Below, in pieces: positions 36,280 through 45,248 of a stretch of DNA of 57,813 nucleotides. The position numbers and the translations under genes were made by a program. The notes under the pieces are model-generated. The model saw only the letters and a list, made by a program, of their open reading frames with translations. It ran no database searches and was not told the origin of the DNA. The DNA is from Methanogenium sp. MK-MG (GTDB lineage: Archaea; Halobacteriota; Methanomicrobia; Methanomicrobiales; Methanomicrobiaceae): assembly GCF_009914725.1 (NCBI RefSeq), contig NZ_JAAAWJ010000005.1, positions 1 through 57,813 of the forward strand, written 5' to 3'. The stretch's first letter is position 1. Every line of letters begins with the position of its first letter.

Positions 36280-37448
36280 GTCGTATACTTCCCGTTTATC
36301 TCCACATACCGTTCCGTGAGGTCACAGCCCCAGGCAGTTGCCGCAGCACTGCCGGCATCGAGTAACACTTCAAAAATAACCTCCGCCCCATCCATCAGGG
36401 ACGCCGCTTCTGCGAGTGCCTCCGGGTGCATCAGACTATCCGCACATATTTTGCCCTTCTCTGCCAAAACCACCCGCCGGGTGCCGTCTGTCACCGCAAT
36501 GGTCGCCGTAACAGGATTAAAGTCCACACCGGCACGGCCGGCGGCAGCGATGATCCGGCCCCAGTTCGGGTCTTTGCCATAGACCGCGGTCTTCACCAGG
36601 GGGGAACTCACTACCGTCCGGGCGATAGCGGCTGCGTCCTCCTCTGTTTGAGCGCCGGTCACCCTGACCTCGATCAGCTTGGTCGCCCCCTCACCGTCTG
36701 CAGCAATCTGGCGTGCGAGAGAGATGCAGACCTCTTCCAGTGCCTCCTGGAAGACCACCATATCCGGCGCCTCGCGACGGCCTGTCGCCGTGCAGAAGAC
36801 GCAGTCATTGGTTGAGGTGTCGCCGTCGACGACCACCCGGTTAAAACTCCGGCTGGTCGCCGTCTGCAGGGCCTCCTGCAGGTCCGGTGCCGGTATCGTG
36901 GCATCGGTGTAGATGAAGGCAAGCATCGTGCCCATATTCGGGGCGATCATGCCGCTTCCCTTGGTGATGCCCGCCACCACAAAGCCGTCGCGCACCGCCG
37001 CCGCATGCTTCTCAACAAGATCGGTCGTCATGATGGCCCGTGCGGCATCAGTCTCTGCCGAGGCATCACTGCGGAGCATGCCGCCTGCCTCTGCAATCTG
37101 ACGGGCGACGGTCTCCATCTTCATATACCGGCCGATGACACCCGTTGATGCGACACCGATTCGTTCCGGGACAGTCCCGAGCACGGCCGCTGCATCCTCA
37201 GCCATCCGGCAGGCATCGGCGTAGCCCTGCTCACCGGTAAAGACATTGGCATTCCCCGCATTGACGACGATGCCGTCCAGGGTGCCTGCCGCGATGCGTT
37301 CACGCATCAGGCGGACCGGCTCTGCCGAGACCAGGTTTTTGGTGAAGACGGCAGCGGCAGTGCCGGATGCGGCAATGAGAGCAATTCCGTATTTGCCCTC
37401 ACGCACACCGGCCGCCCGGACACCTTCAACAAGACAGATGCTCTGCAT
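36276..37448 (-). CDS. argJ: ArgJ, glutamate N-acetyltransferase/ornithine acetyltransferase
   Basis: A 390-residue enzyme that moves the acetyl group from N-acetylornithine to glutamate, recycling it. It matures by self-cleavage before T174 in P-N-M-G-T-M-L-A-F. Whether it also accepts acetyl-CoA is unclear from sequence. Its start overlaps the stop of the CBS gene (TAATG), and its stop overlaps argB. Confidence 0.95.
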   Translation of the reverse strand: MQSICLVEGVRAAGVREGKYGIALIAASGTAAAVFTKNLVSAEPVRLMRERIAAGTLDGIVVNAGNANVFTGEQGYADACRMAEDAAAVLGTVPERIGVASTGVIGRYMKMETVARQIAEAGGMLRSDASAETDAARAIMTTDLVEKHAAAVRDGFVVAGITKGSGMIAPNMGTMLAFIYTDATIPAPDLQEALQTATSRSFNRVVVDGDTSTNDCVFCTATGRREAPDMVVFQEALEEVCISLARQIAADGEGATKLIEVRVTGAQTEEDAAAIARTVVSSPLVKTAVYGKDPNWGRIIAAAGRAGVDFNPVTATIAVTDGTRRVVLAEKGKICADSLMHPEALAEAASLMDGAEVIFEVLLDAGSAAATAWGCDLTERYVEINGKYTT

Positions 37449-37933
37449 TACTCCTCCAACTCGCCGTAGCGTGACCCCAGACCGCGTACCAGGTCTGCCC
37501 GGGTCACAATACCCACCAGATTGTCACCTTCAACGACCAGCAGGCGGGCAATGCCCTCTTTCATCATGATATGGGCTGCTTCCTCGATATCCACATCCGG
37601 TGAGGTGCAGATTAGATCGTCTGACATCACCTCTGATATGGGCATACTGCCGACGTCGGAGAGTGCCTCTTTCGTCTTCTCCCAGTTCATCAGTTCACGA
37701 ATGGGGATCTCTATCACCTCAAAGGGTGACGGCAGCCAGAGGTCATCACTGATCTCCGGCATCGTGAGGAGGGAGAGGATATCCGTCTCAGTCACAATAC
37801 CGACCGGTTTTCCGTCTTCTGTGACCGGAATACCTCCAATACGGTTCTTCTTCATCAGGAGGGATACCTTGCTCACCGGGGTATCCGGGGTGACCGATAT
37901 CGGCCGGGGAGTCATTACATCTTGTACTTTCAT
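37448..37933 (-). CDS. CBS-pair protein within the arg operon
   Basis: A 161-residue protein made of two CBS domains (about 1-60 and 90-161), with the typical P-V-x-D/E-D-G and G-I-V-T-x-x-D patterns. Such stand-alone pairs bind adenosyl ligands and regulate partners. Its stop overlaps argJ by one base and it lies 20 bases after argC, so it is an operon member and may link arginine synthesis to energy state. No catalytic domain. Confidence 0.88.
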   Translation of the reverse strand: MKVQDVMTPRPISVTPDTPVSKVSLLMKKNRIGGIPVTEDGKPVGIVTETDILSLLTMPEISDDLWLPSPFEVIEIPIRELMNWEKTKEALSDVGSMPISEVMSDDLICTSPDVDIEEAAHIMMKEGIARLLVVEGDNLVGIVTRADLVRGLGSRYGELEE

Positions 37934-37953
37934 CGTTTGTTCACCGCTGTTTA

Positions 37954-38946
37954 TCAGGGCTGAAGGGGAACGACCATCAGGCCGTCGGGTTCAGCACACC
38001 CGCACATCAGATTCATATTCTGGATTGCCTGCCCGGAGGCACCTTTTACCAGGTTGTCGATTGCAGAGACGGCGACCACACGTTTGCCGCCGTCTTCCAC
38101 TTCAACTGCCACATCGCAGAAGTTGCTGCCCCGGACACCGGCAAGGGACGGTGCCTGGAGGCGCACAAAGTACTCACGGCCATAGCACTCCTCATAGAGT
38201 GCATCCACCTCTTCCTGGGTAATGGGTTCGTCGAGCAGGATGTGGGCGGTCGTGAGGATGCCGCGGTTCACCGGCAAAAGATGCGGGGTGAAGTGCACAG
38301 AGGCAGACGAGCCCAAAAATGCCATCTCCTGGCACATCTCTGCCACATGCCGGTGGGCAGTCAGCTTATACGCGGTAAAGTTGTCGCCGACACTGGTATA
38401 CATATTGGTGACAGAAGGGGAGACACCGGCACCGGTGACGCCGGACTTGGAGTCATATATGATGGTGTGTGCCCATTTCGCAAGCGGTGCTGCGGCGAGT
38501 GTCGCACCGGTCGGGAAACATCCGGGATTTGCCACAAAGAGGGCTCCCGGTATATCATTTCTGTGCAGTTCCGGCAGGCCGTAAGGCACGATATGGTAAT
38601 CCGTGTGCTCAACTCCGTATACCTTCTCATAGATCTCCTTTGGGAGCCGGTAGTCTGCCGATAGGTCGATGGTCCGAATACCCCGCTCCATCAGGGAACC
38701 GGCATACTGCATCGCGGCAGTGTGCGGCACTGCAAGAAAAGCAACATCCACATCGATATCACCCACATCAGGGTTCATATATTCCAGGTCAGTAAATCCC
38801 CTGAGGTGCGGATGGGTCGCAGCAACTGCTGTTCCCGCAAGTTTCCGGGAGGTTGCACAGACCACGTCCCCTTCGGAATGACCTGCAAGGAGGCGGATGA
38901 GCTCACCGCCGGTAAAACCGGAGGCTCCGATGATCGCAATTTCCAT
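37954..38946 (-). CDS. argC: N-acetyl-gamma-glutamyl-phosphate reductase
   Basis: A 330-residue NADPH enzyme for the third step of arginine synthesis. Rossmann G-A-S-G-F-T-G near residue 7; the catalytic Cys lies in N-P-G-C-F-P-T near 148; H-R-H-V-A-E-M near 210 is the base region. First gene of the run with CBS, argJ and argB. Confidence 0.95.
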   Translation of the reverse strand: MEIAIIGASGFTGGELIRLLAGHSEGDVVCATSRKLAGTAVAATHPHLRGFTDLEYMNPDVGDIDVDVAFLAVPHTAAMQYAGSLMERGIRTIDLSADYRLPKEIYEKVYGVEHTDYHIVPYGLPELHRNDIPGALFVANPGCFPTGATLAAAPLAKWAHTIIYDSKSGVTGAGVSPSVTNMYTSVGDNFTAYKLTAHRHVAEMCQEMAFLGSSASVHFTPHLLPVNRGILTTAHILLDEPITQEEVDALYEECYGREYFVRLQAPSLAGVRGSNFCDVAVEVEDGGKRVVAVSAIDNLVKGASGQAIQNMNLMCGCAEPDGLMVVPLQP

Positions 38947-38972
38947 AAAAAAGATATCGTTCTATACAGGAA

Positions 38973-39917
38973 TTAATTCTTTCCTGAAACCAGGTCAAAT
39001 AGCTCTTCAGCAGTCTCCTCAATGTGTGCCCGGTCCTCCAGCTGCATCAGCAGTTCATAGCCAAATCCGGCGGTCCCATCTGCTGCACCAAGCCATGACC
39101 CGCAGATAAAACCGATGGTATCAGTGTTGCCGCCGACATGGGTGGCAACCGGTAAAAACGTCTCATCCTGTCCAAAACGGGCAATCAGGAAGAGAGAAAG
39201 CGGATATGTATGGTAGACAGCGACATCATTGCCCACAGAAATGAGTGCAGTCTCCAGAGAGAGACCTTCCTTCTCCAGCGCAAGAGCATTTCTGATGGAC
39301 CCGGCAAGCCGGACATCATACTCTCCTGCAATCTCCTCTGCCACGCGGAAGGGGTCGGGATGCCGGTGCAGCACCGCACGCAGAAAGAGGGCATAGGAGA
39401 TGGTGGCACCATAGGCGGCCGGGTGGGTATGGGTGACCTCGCAGGCGGCCTGCAGGCGCTCGCGCATATCGTCGCCGTCCCGGCAGGCGAGGGCAAACGG
39501 CACCGCAAGGGCCATGCACCCGGCGGTGGTCGAGGCACGACCAGAGTCAGGCAGGCCTGCAGTGATGCGGGCGCACGCCGTTGAAACCGTACCGTCCGGG
39601 AACCGCAGCCGCCTCCTCGCGTGCATGGCAGCAAGCCTGCTGCCGTATTCCTTTGGGGTAAACGCCCCTTCACCTAACAGTTCGGCCGCGCACAGCATCA
39701 TCTGGGTGTCATCAGTGAACTGGCCCGGCCTGAGGCCCTCGTTTGGGTGGCGGCGCAGCGGTTTTCCGTAGCTCTCCCCCAGACGCGAGAGGGAGGGGGG
39801 CAGCGTCTCCTGCGGCATCCCCAGTGCATCACCGATGGCAGCACCCAGCATGCATCCCCTGTACCTGCTGAGCATATGTTGTAGTATAGCGGTGCCGAAG
39901 GGAAAAAAGCTCTGCAT
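38973..39917 (-). CDS. ADP-ribosylglycohydrolase family protein
   Basis: Up to 314 residues; the fold starts M-L-S-R-Y-R-G-C-M-L-G-A-A-I-G-D-A-L-G, and F-T-D-D-T-Q-M and G-G-N-T-D-T-I-G carry the Mg-binding acids. It removes ADP-ribose from proteins or acts on related substrates (DraG-like). The start is uncertain: ATG 39917 gives 14 extra residues, ATG 39875 fits the family better, and neither has a ribosome site. Confidence 0.85.
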   Translation of the reverse strand: MQSFFPFGTAILQHMLSRYRGCMLGAAIGDALGMPQETLPPSLSRLGESYGKPLRRHPNEGLRPGQFTDDTQMMLCAAELLGEGAFTPKEYGSRLAAMHARRRLRFPDGTVSTACARITAGLPDSGRASTTAGCMALAVPFALACRDGDDMRERLQAACEVTHTHPAAYGATISYALFLRAVLHRHPDPFRVAEEIAGEYDVRLAGSIRNALALEKEGLSLETALISVGNDVAVYHTYPLSLFLIARFGQDETFLPVATHVGGNTDTIGFICGSWLGAADGTAGFGYELLMQLEDRAHIEETAEELFDLVSGKN

Positions 39918-39945
39918 AAGGGGGTGGACAGGAGGAGGGTGGCTC

Positions 39946-41380
39946 TTAGCACCCGCCCTGCTGGTTGATGACGACCAGGCGTTCCTCGGTCATCTCCCGT
40001 ATGGCAGACCGCGGCCCTTCCCGTCCAAAACCGGAGCGCCGGGTGCCGCCATAGGGCATATGGTCCATCCGGAATGTCGGGATGTCATTTACCATGAGCC
40101 CTCCCACCGGGATACCACGGGAGGCCTCACGGATGCGGGTGAGGTCGTTTGTAAAGATACCGGCCTGCAGACCCGTACGGGGTGTCTGCCGCCATTGCAA
40201 CTGCTTCTGCCCATGTCTCATACGGAGTGAGGGTGAGGCCGGGTGCGAAGAGTTCGCACGCGTTCACCGCCATCGCCGGTTCGGTATTTTCAAGAACCGT
40301 AGGCTGCAGCACCGCACCCTCGCGTTTTCCGCCGGTGCAGCAGACTGCCCCTGCCTCCACCGCCTCCTGTATCTTCTTCTCTGCTGCGATCGCTGCAGAT
40401 TCACTGATCATCGGGCCCACATCGGTCTCGGGTGCCGCCGGGTCACCGGTGACGAGACTTGCCGCACGTTCACAGATTAAGAGCCGCATCTCATCGTAGA
40501 CCGCGAGGTGGACAAGGACACGCTGGACCGATATGCAGGCCTGCCCGCTGTAGGAGAAGGCACCACGCACGATCCGGGCGGCCGCGTAGGCGAGGTCGGC
40601 ATCCTCATGCACGATGACTGCCGCATTTCCACCCAGCTCAAGCCCGACCCGCGGTGTCCGCGCCGCCGCCTGCAGGTGCCAGCCCACCTCCGGGCTGCCG
40701 GTGAACGAGACCATCGCCACCCGTGAGTCACTGACCATCGCCTCTGCGGTCTCCGGCAGACAGGGCAGAACCGAGACAGCCTCGGGAGGCACACCTGCGG
40801 CCAGGGCCGCTTCCCCGAGTAAGAGGGCAGAGAACGGTGTCTTTGAGGCCGGTTTCAGGATACAGGCATTGCCCGCGGCAAGGGCCGGGCCGAGTTTGTG
40901 GCAGGCAAGGTTGAGTGGGAAGTTGAAGGGGGTGATCCCGAGGATAATCCCCAGCGGCACACGGTATAGATAACCGGTCCGTCCCCCCCCGCCTTCGGTC
41001 CAGTCCAGAGGCAGGATCTCACCGCCGATGCGGCGGGCCTCTTCTGCGGAGATACGGAGGGTGTCAGCCGAGCGTATCACCTCCCCAACGGCCGCCTGCC
41101 GGGGTTTGCCTGCTTCAGATATGATGAGTTCTGCTGCCTCATCCGCATGCTCCTCCAGATAGTCCGCCATCGCCATAAGGCACTCGGAACGTCGATACGC
41201 GGGGAGATCGCGCATCTGCATAAAACCGGCCTCTGCTGCAACAAGGGCATCATTGCAGTCTTCCCTTCCTGCTAAACAGACTGACCCCACGCTACCGCCG
41301 TTATAGGGGTCGGTGACGTCCAGGACGGCCGGGCTGGTGCGCCACTCGCCGCCCACAAGAAATGGTTCCAGATCCTGCAT
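39946..41380 (-). pseudogene. aldehyde dehydrogenase broken by a frameshift
   Basis: Residues 1-400 (41380 down to about 40180) match an NAD(P)-dependent aldehyde dehydrogenase: P-F-N-F-P-L-N, E-L-G-G-N, the catalytic Cys in G-Q-A-C-I-S-V. A run of three G (plus-strand CCC, 40172-40174) then shifts the frame. The continuation is in another minus frame, 39946-40221, with L-Q-A-G-I-F-T-N and P-Y-G-G-T-R-R-S-G-F-G. Removing one base joins them into about 477 residues. The family resembles CofA-like lactaldehyde and GapN-type enzymes. It may be a real mutation or a sequencing error. Confidence 0.8.
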
Positions 41381-41523
41381 GGAAGATACTATGCCATGCC
41401 CATATATAAACCGTCAGCTGCCGGGGACACCACACATCCCCGACAGATACCTGCCCCAGCAGCAAAAACCACCTCAAGGCAGACTTGGATACCCTTAAGT
41501 GGGTACTGTCCTAATGAACATTG

Positions 41524-42012
41524 ATGTTTGCAACCCGGGTATTTGAGACGGATTTCAGGACGGCACTGGAAGAGGAGCTTGACCGGCGGGGTATGAGCAT
41601 AAAGGAACTGGCAGGGCTGGTGGGTATCTCCCCTGCGACCCTCTATAAGATCACCTCCGGCGACAGGGATCCCCGGTTCTCACTGGTGAAGGCAATCGCT
41701 GATGTCTTTGACCCGAAAGAGAAGGACTTTGTCGCAGTCATCGCTGCAAAGTTTCTCCTGGATGAACTCCAGTCAGTGAAGTATACAATAAACGATACGA
41801 CCTACCGCATCCACGGCTATAGCGCCAATACGATGGAAGAGGTGATCATCGCTGCCGTGCGTGCCGAAAAGGACGGCGCCATCGGCATCATCTGTGCCCC
41901 GATTCTCACCACACTGGTGGAGCGTATCGTCGATATACCGGTGGCCATCATCAGACCCAGCCCGGACGCCTACCGTGCAGCCTTTGAATCCCTGATCCGC
42001 CGCCGGGAGTAA
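41524..42012 (+). CDS. HTH regulator with PrpR-like ligand domain
   Basis: A 162-residue protein. Residues 8-75 form a Cro/XRE helix-turn-helix (M-S-I-K-E-L-A-G-L-V-G-I-S-P-A-T-L-Y-K). The rest resembles the receptor part of PrpR-type sensors (Y-S-A-N-T-M-E-E-V, G-I-I-C-A-P). TTG precedes ATG 41524; I take the ATG. The gene diverges from the broken dehydrogenase. No ribosome site is visible, so a leaderless mRNA is possible. Confidence 0.78.
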   Translation: MFATRVFETDFRTALEEELDRRGMSIKELAGLVGISPATLYKITSGDRDPRFSLVKAIADVFDPKEKDFVAVIAAKFLLDELQSVKYTINDTTYRIHGYSANTMEEVIIAAVRAEKDGAIGIICAPILTTLVERIVDIPVAIIRPSPDAYRAAFESLIRRRE

Positions 42013-42137
42013 GATGAGAAATCTGTTTTTTATGCCATCATGGTGAGCGTGCCGTCAACGTAAGCTGCCACCCGGCAGGCCTGGCCGGGCTGCATGACAT
42101 AGTAAAAAAATGGAAATGCAATTCGGGTAAATCCTGA

Positions 42138-43244
42138 TTATTCCCTGAACCGTCTGCCCGCCGCAGTGAGACCTGCCGAAAGAAGCAGGCCCGCTATCGC
42201 CGGAAGAAGAGGGAGGGGTGACCGGGTCGAAACCGGTGTATCTTCCAGTGTCGGAGTGAGTGCGGCCGCGGGAGTGTTTGTCGCGTTTACTACGGTTCCT
42301 ACCGGTAGTTTCGTCTCACCCGGTGCGGTGGCGGCAGTCTCCCGGGTAAATCCACTGACACGGGCACCGTCGGTCACCGCAATGAGCCTTCCGCCGCTGT
42401 CCATTGCAACGGCGACCGAGGCGTCCACACCCGTAATCTGACCGTTCATGGTGCCATCCCGCTCAATGAACCGGATACCCTGACGGTCTGCCACAGCAGC
42501 ACAGGCACCGTCCGCAGTGACAGAGACGCCGCCTGCATGCGGAGCAGATCCTGACCAGAGAAGGCCACCCGCCCGTGAAATAAGGGATACCGCACCATCT
42601 GCAGAGACTGCAGCGATGGTCCGGGCATTGTCTGCCACAGCCACCGAGGGCACCGGCTGGCGGGAGAGAGCATAGGTCCAGCGTTCATCCCCGCTACCGG
42701 AGAAGAGCACCACATTCCCGGTAGATGTCCCGCCTGCAATGTAGGTCCCATCCGGGCTGACGGCAACGGATACCAGGTCATCACCCGTTTCAGTGCTCCA
42801 GACAAGTTCCCCTGCAGACGTATAGAAACGCAGGGTTTCGTCATCAGCCGCGGCGGCAATCCGGCTGCCGTCTGCTGTCACTGCGACGTCATTCACAAAA
42901 TTTCTGGACCGTATAGTGGCAAGTACGGTGGTATTTTTGTGCAGCACACGAATTCCGTCACCGCCTGCCGCAAGAATGCTCCCGTCATCGGAGAGGGAAA
43001 CAGAGCGGTAGCTTCCTTCCGGGCTGCGCCAGCACTCAGCGCCCTCTGACGTGAAAAGAATAATACCGGCATCCCCGGCGAGGGCAGTGTATGTTCCGTC
43101 ACCGGAGACCGCCACATCCATGATGCGGAAGCCCGGCTGATCAGACCCTGCGGGCACCCACTCGTCTGCCGCAACAGGGGAAGAAAGGAGAAGAAGAGAG
43201 AAAAAAATGGCTGCAATAATAACAGCCGGATATCGTCCGATCAC
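42138..43244 (-). CDS. anchored beta-propeller surface protein
   Basis: A 368-residue secreted protein. Signal peptide 1-26; about six WD/PQQ-like blades, each with D-G-x-x-I/Y-A-A-G or similar, occupy 30-300; a Pro/Thr-rich linker and a hydrophobic tail with R-R-F-R-E anchor it. It overlaps the toroid-BtuF gene by four bases, so it is made with it. It could be a docking platform of the surface complex. I see no catalytic motif. Confidence 0.78.
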   Translation of the reverse strand: MIGRYPAVIIAAIFFSLLLLSSPVAADEWVPAGSDQPGFRIMDVAVSGDGTYTALAGDAGIILFTSEGAECWRSPEGSYRSVSLSDDGSILAAGGDGIRVLHKNTTVLATIRSRNFVNDVAVTADGSRIAAAADDETLRFYTSAGELVWSTETGDDLVSVAVSPDGTYIAGGTSTGNVVLFSGSGDERWTYALSRQPVPSVAVADNARTIAAVSADGAVSLISRAGGLLWSGSAPHAGGVSVTADGACAAVADRQGIRFIERDGTMNGQITGVDASVAVAMDSGGRLIAVTDGARVSGFTRETAATAPGETKLPVGTVVNATNTPAAALTPTLEDTPVSTRSPLPLLPAIAGLLLSAGLTAAGRRFRE

Positions 43245-45226
43245 TCACCCTGCCTCCTGAAACAGAACCCTGCAACGGCTAAGGCCGCCAGCGCACCGAT
43301 GAACGGGGCAGGGGTCTGTGTTGCAACCGGCATGGGGACATTCCCTTCCGGGAAGCACTCGGGGTGGATATCACGCGCCACCACCTCAAGGGCCTCCACA
43401 ATTCTCGGGCCGCCCCGGTCGATGATGTCAGAGTCCACCAGATAGACCCGGTCCTCTTTGACGGCGCTCAGACCCTGGAACCGTGGTTCTTCCGTAATAT
43501 ACCGGTAGAGGATATCATAATTGCCCCCACCCATGCCGGAGCCGGAGTTCGCAATGATGACATCCGGGTCAGTGACGATGAACTCCTCCATACTCACTAT
43601 TTCCCAGCCTTTCACCGAGGAGAAGGCGTTGGAGGCGCCTGCCATCTCAAACATCTCGTCTTGGAACGAACCACTGCCGCTGACCCAGATCGGATCATTC
43701 CAGACCATGTGGACGACAGACGGGGTGGTGTTGGCGCATGCAACCGCTTCTTCCACAGCATCAATCCGTGCCTGCATATCATTCACCACGGCTGTGGCTT
43801 CGGCATCCGTCCAGGTCGCCTCACCGATGAGGCGGATATTGTTCATGACATCCCCGATGGAGGCGGGGTTGAGGGCAATGACCGTGATGCCCAGGCTTTC
43901 CAGATGGTCAATGACTTCTGCGGTGTTGCCGTATGCCGCCACCACAATGTCGGGTTTCGCCTGCAGGACCTTCTCGATATTCACCGAACTGTAGCCGCCG
44001 ACCTTCTCAACGGCGAGGGCCTCTTCAGGATAGTTACAGTAGTCAGTCACACCGACCACTTTGTCCCCGAGACCCAGTGCATAGAGAATCTCGGTATTGG
44101 CCGGTGCCAGTGAGACAATCCGCTGAGGTTCGGCGGGGATGTATACCTCATTCCCGAAGTCATCGGTGATGGTCCGTCCGCCTGCTGCCGGGGCGGTGGC
44201 AGACGTCTCTTTGGCAGAGACTGCCGGTGTCTGTGCGGGCGCCGGTGTTGCCGCTGGTGTTGGGGGCGGGACCGGCACTGCACCCTTATCCGGAATGACA
44301 GGATACGGTTTGCCGGTTAACGCCGGGATGGCGGTTGCAGTCATCTTACAGGGGACATCGGTGAGAACAGATGTCCACCGGAAATACCCCTCATCTGCCT
44401 GGAATGCGAGCAGATGGGAGACCGGGGTGTTGCCGGTAGCAGTCGTCCAGGTGAGAGGGTCCTCGCCTGCCGCGACAAGTGCCTGTATAACCCATGAGTC
44501 AGATGCGGAGTTGGTCGCACTTGACCCGCCGTAGTTAAACCCGCCGTCTGCCTGCTGCATGGATTTCAGGAAGGCGACCGCATCGCGGATGACAGGGGAA
44601 TCCTGTGGCGTTCCGCCTGCAATGAGAGCTTCAACTGAAGATGAAGTGTCATCACAATCACTCTCTGCCCCTACTGCCCAGCCAAAGCCGCCGTCTTCAT
44701 TCTGCTGGGAGCAGAGCCATGAAACCCCTTTGGATACATCCTCACCTGCCGCAGAAAGGGCGATGATGGCCCAGCTTGTCGTGTAGATATGTTCTCCGTA
44801 GCGGCCGTCTTCCCGCTGTTTCTTCTGCAGGAATGCGACAAAGTCATACCCCTCAAAATTCCGGGGATCTTCGCCTGCCGCGACAAGTGTGGTTACCAGT
44901 TTCGCAGTCTCCGACGTGCCGTCGATTGCCACGGTCTCATCTGCCACTGTGTGGAGATACTCACCTGCCGAGGCACCGCCACGAGACCACTGGTTTGGGT
45001 CGCCGCCTGCTGCCACAATCGCAAGGATGGCCCAGGTGGAAAGGGCCGGGGACGACTCTTCCCCGTCTTCTGCAAACCCGCCGTCTGTCTGCTGGCAGGA
45101 GGCGAGGTAGGCAAGCGCACTGTCGACTTCATCATTGTCTGCTGTGAGCGGATATGCCCCTGCCGTGACCGTAAGGCACGGAATGATGAGAAGTATTAAA
45201 AAAAAAAGAAGTTTTTCTGTATTCAT
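43241..45226 (-). CDS. alpha-toroid domain fused to a BtuF-like corrinoid-binding protein
   Basis: A 661-residue, membrane-anchored protein. After the signal peptide, residues 30-310 are repeated helical pairs (C-Q-Q-T-D-G-G-F, Q-K-K-Q-R-E-D-G-R-Y, C-S-Q-Q-N-E-D-G-G-F, M-Q-Q-A-D-G-G-F), the alpha6/alpha6 toroid of terpene cyclases and of the N-terminal half of transcobalamin. A Pro/Ala/Thr linker follows. Residues 360-620 are a periplasmic-binding fold of the BtuF/FhuD class (R-I-V-S-L-A-P-A-N-T-E-I-L and D-I-V-V-A-A-Y-G). A C-terminal helix anchors it. It lies in the same run as BtuC and BtuD, so corrinoid capture is likely, though siderophore or heme are possible. Confidence 0.83.
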   Translation of the reverse strand: MNTEKLLFFLILLIIPCLTVTAGAYPLTADNDEVDSALAYLASCQQTDGGFAEDGEESSPALSTWAILAIVAAGGDPNQWSRGGASAGEYLHTVADETVAIDGTSETAKLVTTLVAAGEDPRNFEGYDFVAFLQKKQREDGRYGEHIYTTSWAIIALSAAGEDVSKGVSWLCSQQNEDGGFGWAVGAESDCDDTSSSVEALIAGGTPQDSPVIRDAVAFLKSMQQADGGFNYGGSSATNSASDSWVIQALVAAGEDPLTWTTATGNTPVSHLLAFQADEGYFRWTSVLTDVPCKMTATAIPALTGKPYPVIPDKGAVPVPPPTPAATPAPAQTPAVSAKETSATAPAAGGRTITDDFGNEVYIPAEPQRIVSLAPANTEILYALGLGDKVVGVTDYCNYPEEALAVEKVGGYSSVNIEKVLQAKPDIVVAAYGNTAEVIDHLESLGITVIALNPASIGDVMNNIRLIGEATWTDAEATAVVNDMQARIDAVEEAVACANTTPSVVHMVWNDPIWVSGSGSFQDEMFEMAGASNAFSSVKGWEIVSMEEFIVTDPDVIIANSGSGMGGGNYDILYRYITEEPRFQGLSAVKEDRVYLVDSDIIDRGGPRIVEALEVVARDIHPECFPEGNVPMPVATQTPAPFIGALAALAVAGFCFRRQGE

Positions 45227-45248
45227 TTTTCAACCAGTCCTGTATGGA

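Noticed and set aside
40480-40800. Minus frame within the aldehyde dehydrogenase
   Set aside because: An out-of-frame shadow of the enzyme; the real break is only at 40172-40174.
42030-42095. 21-codon minus-strand frame after the HTH gene, ending V-D-G-T-L-T-M-M-A
   Set aside because: Resembles the tail of a protein, but is too short to identify or to call a gene.
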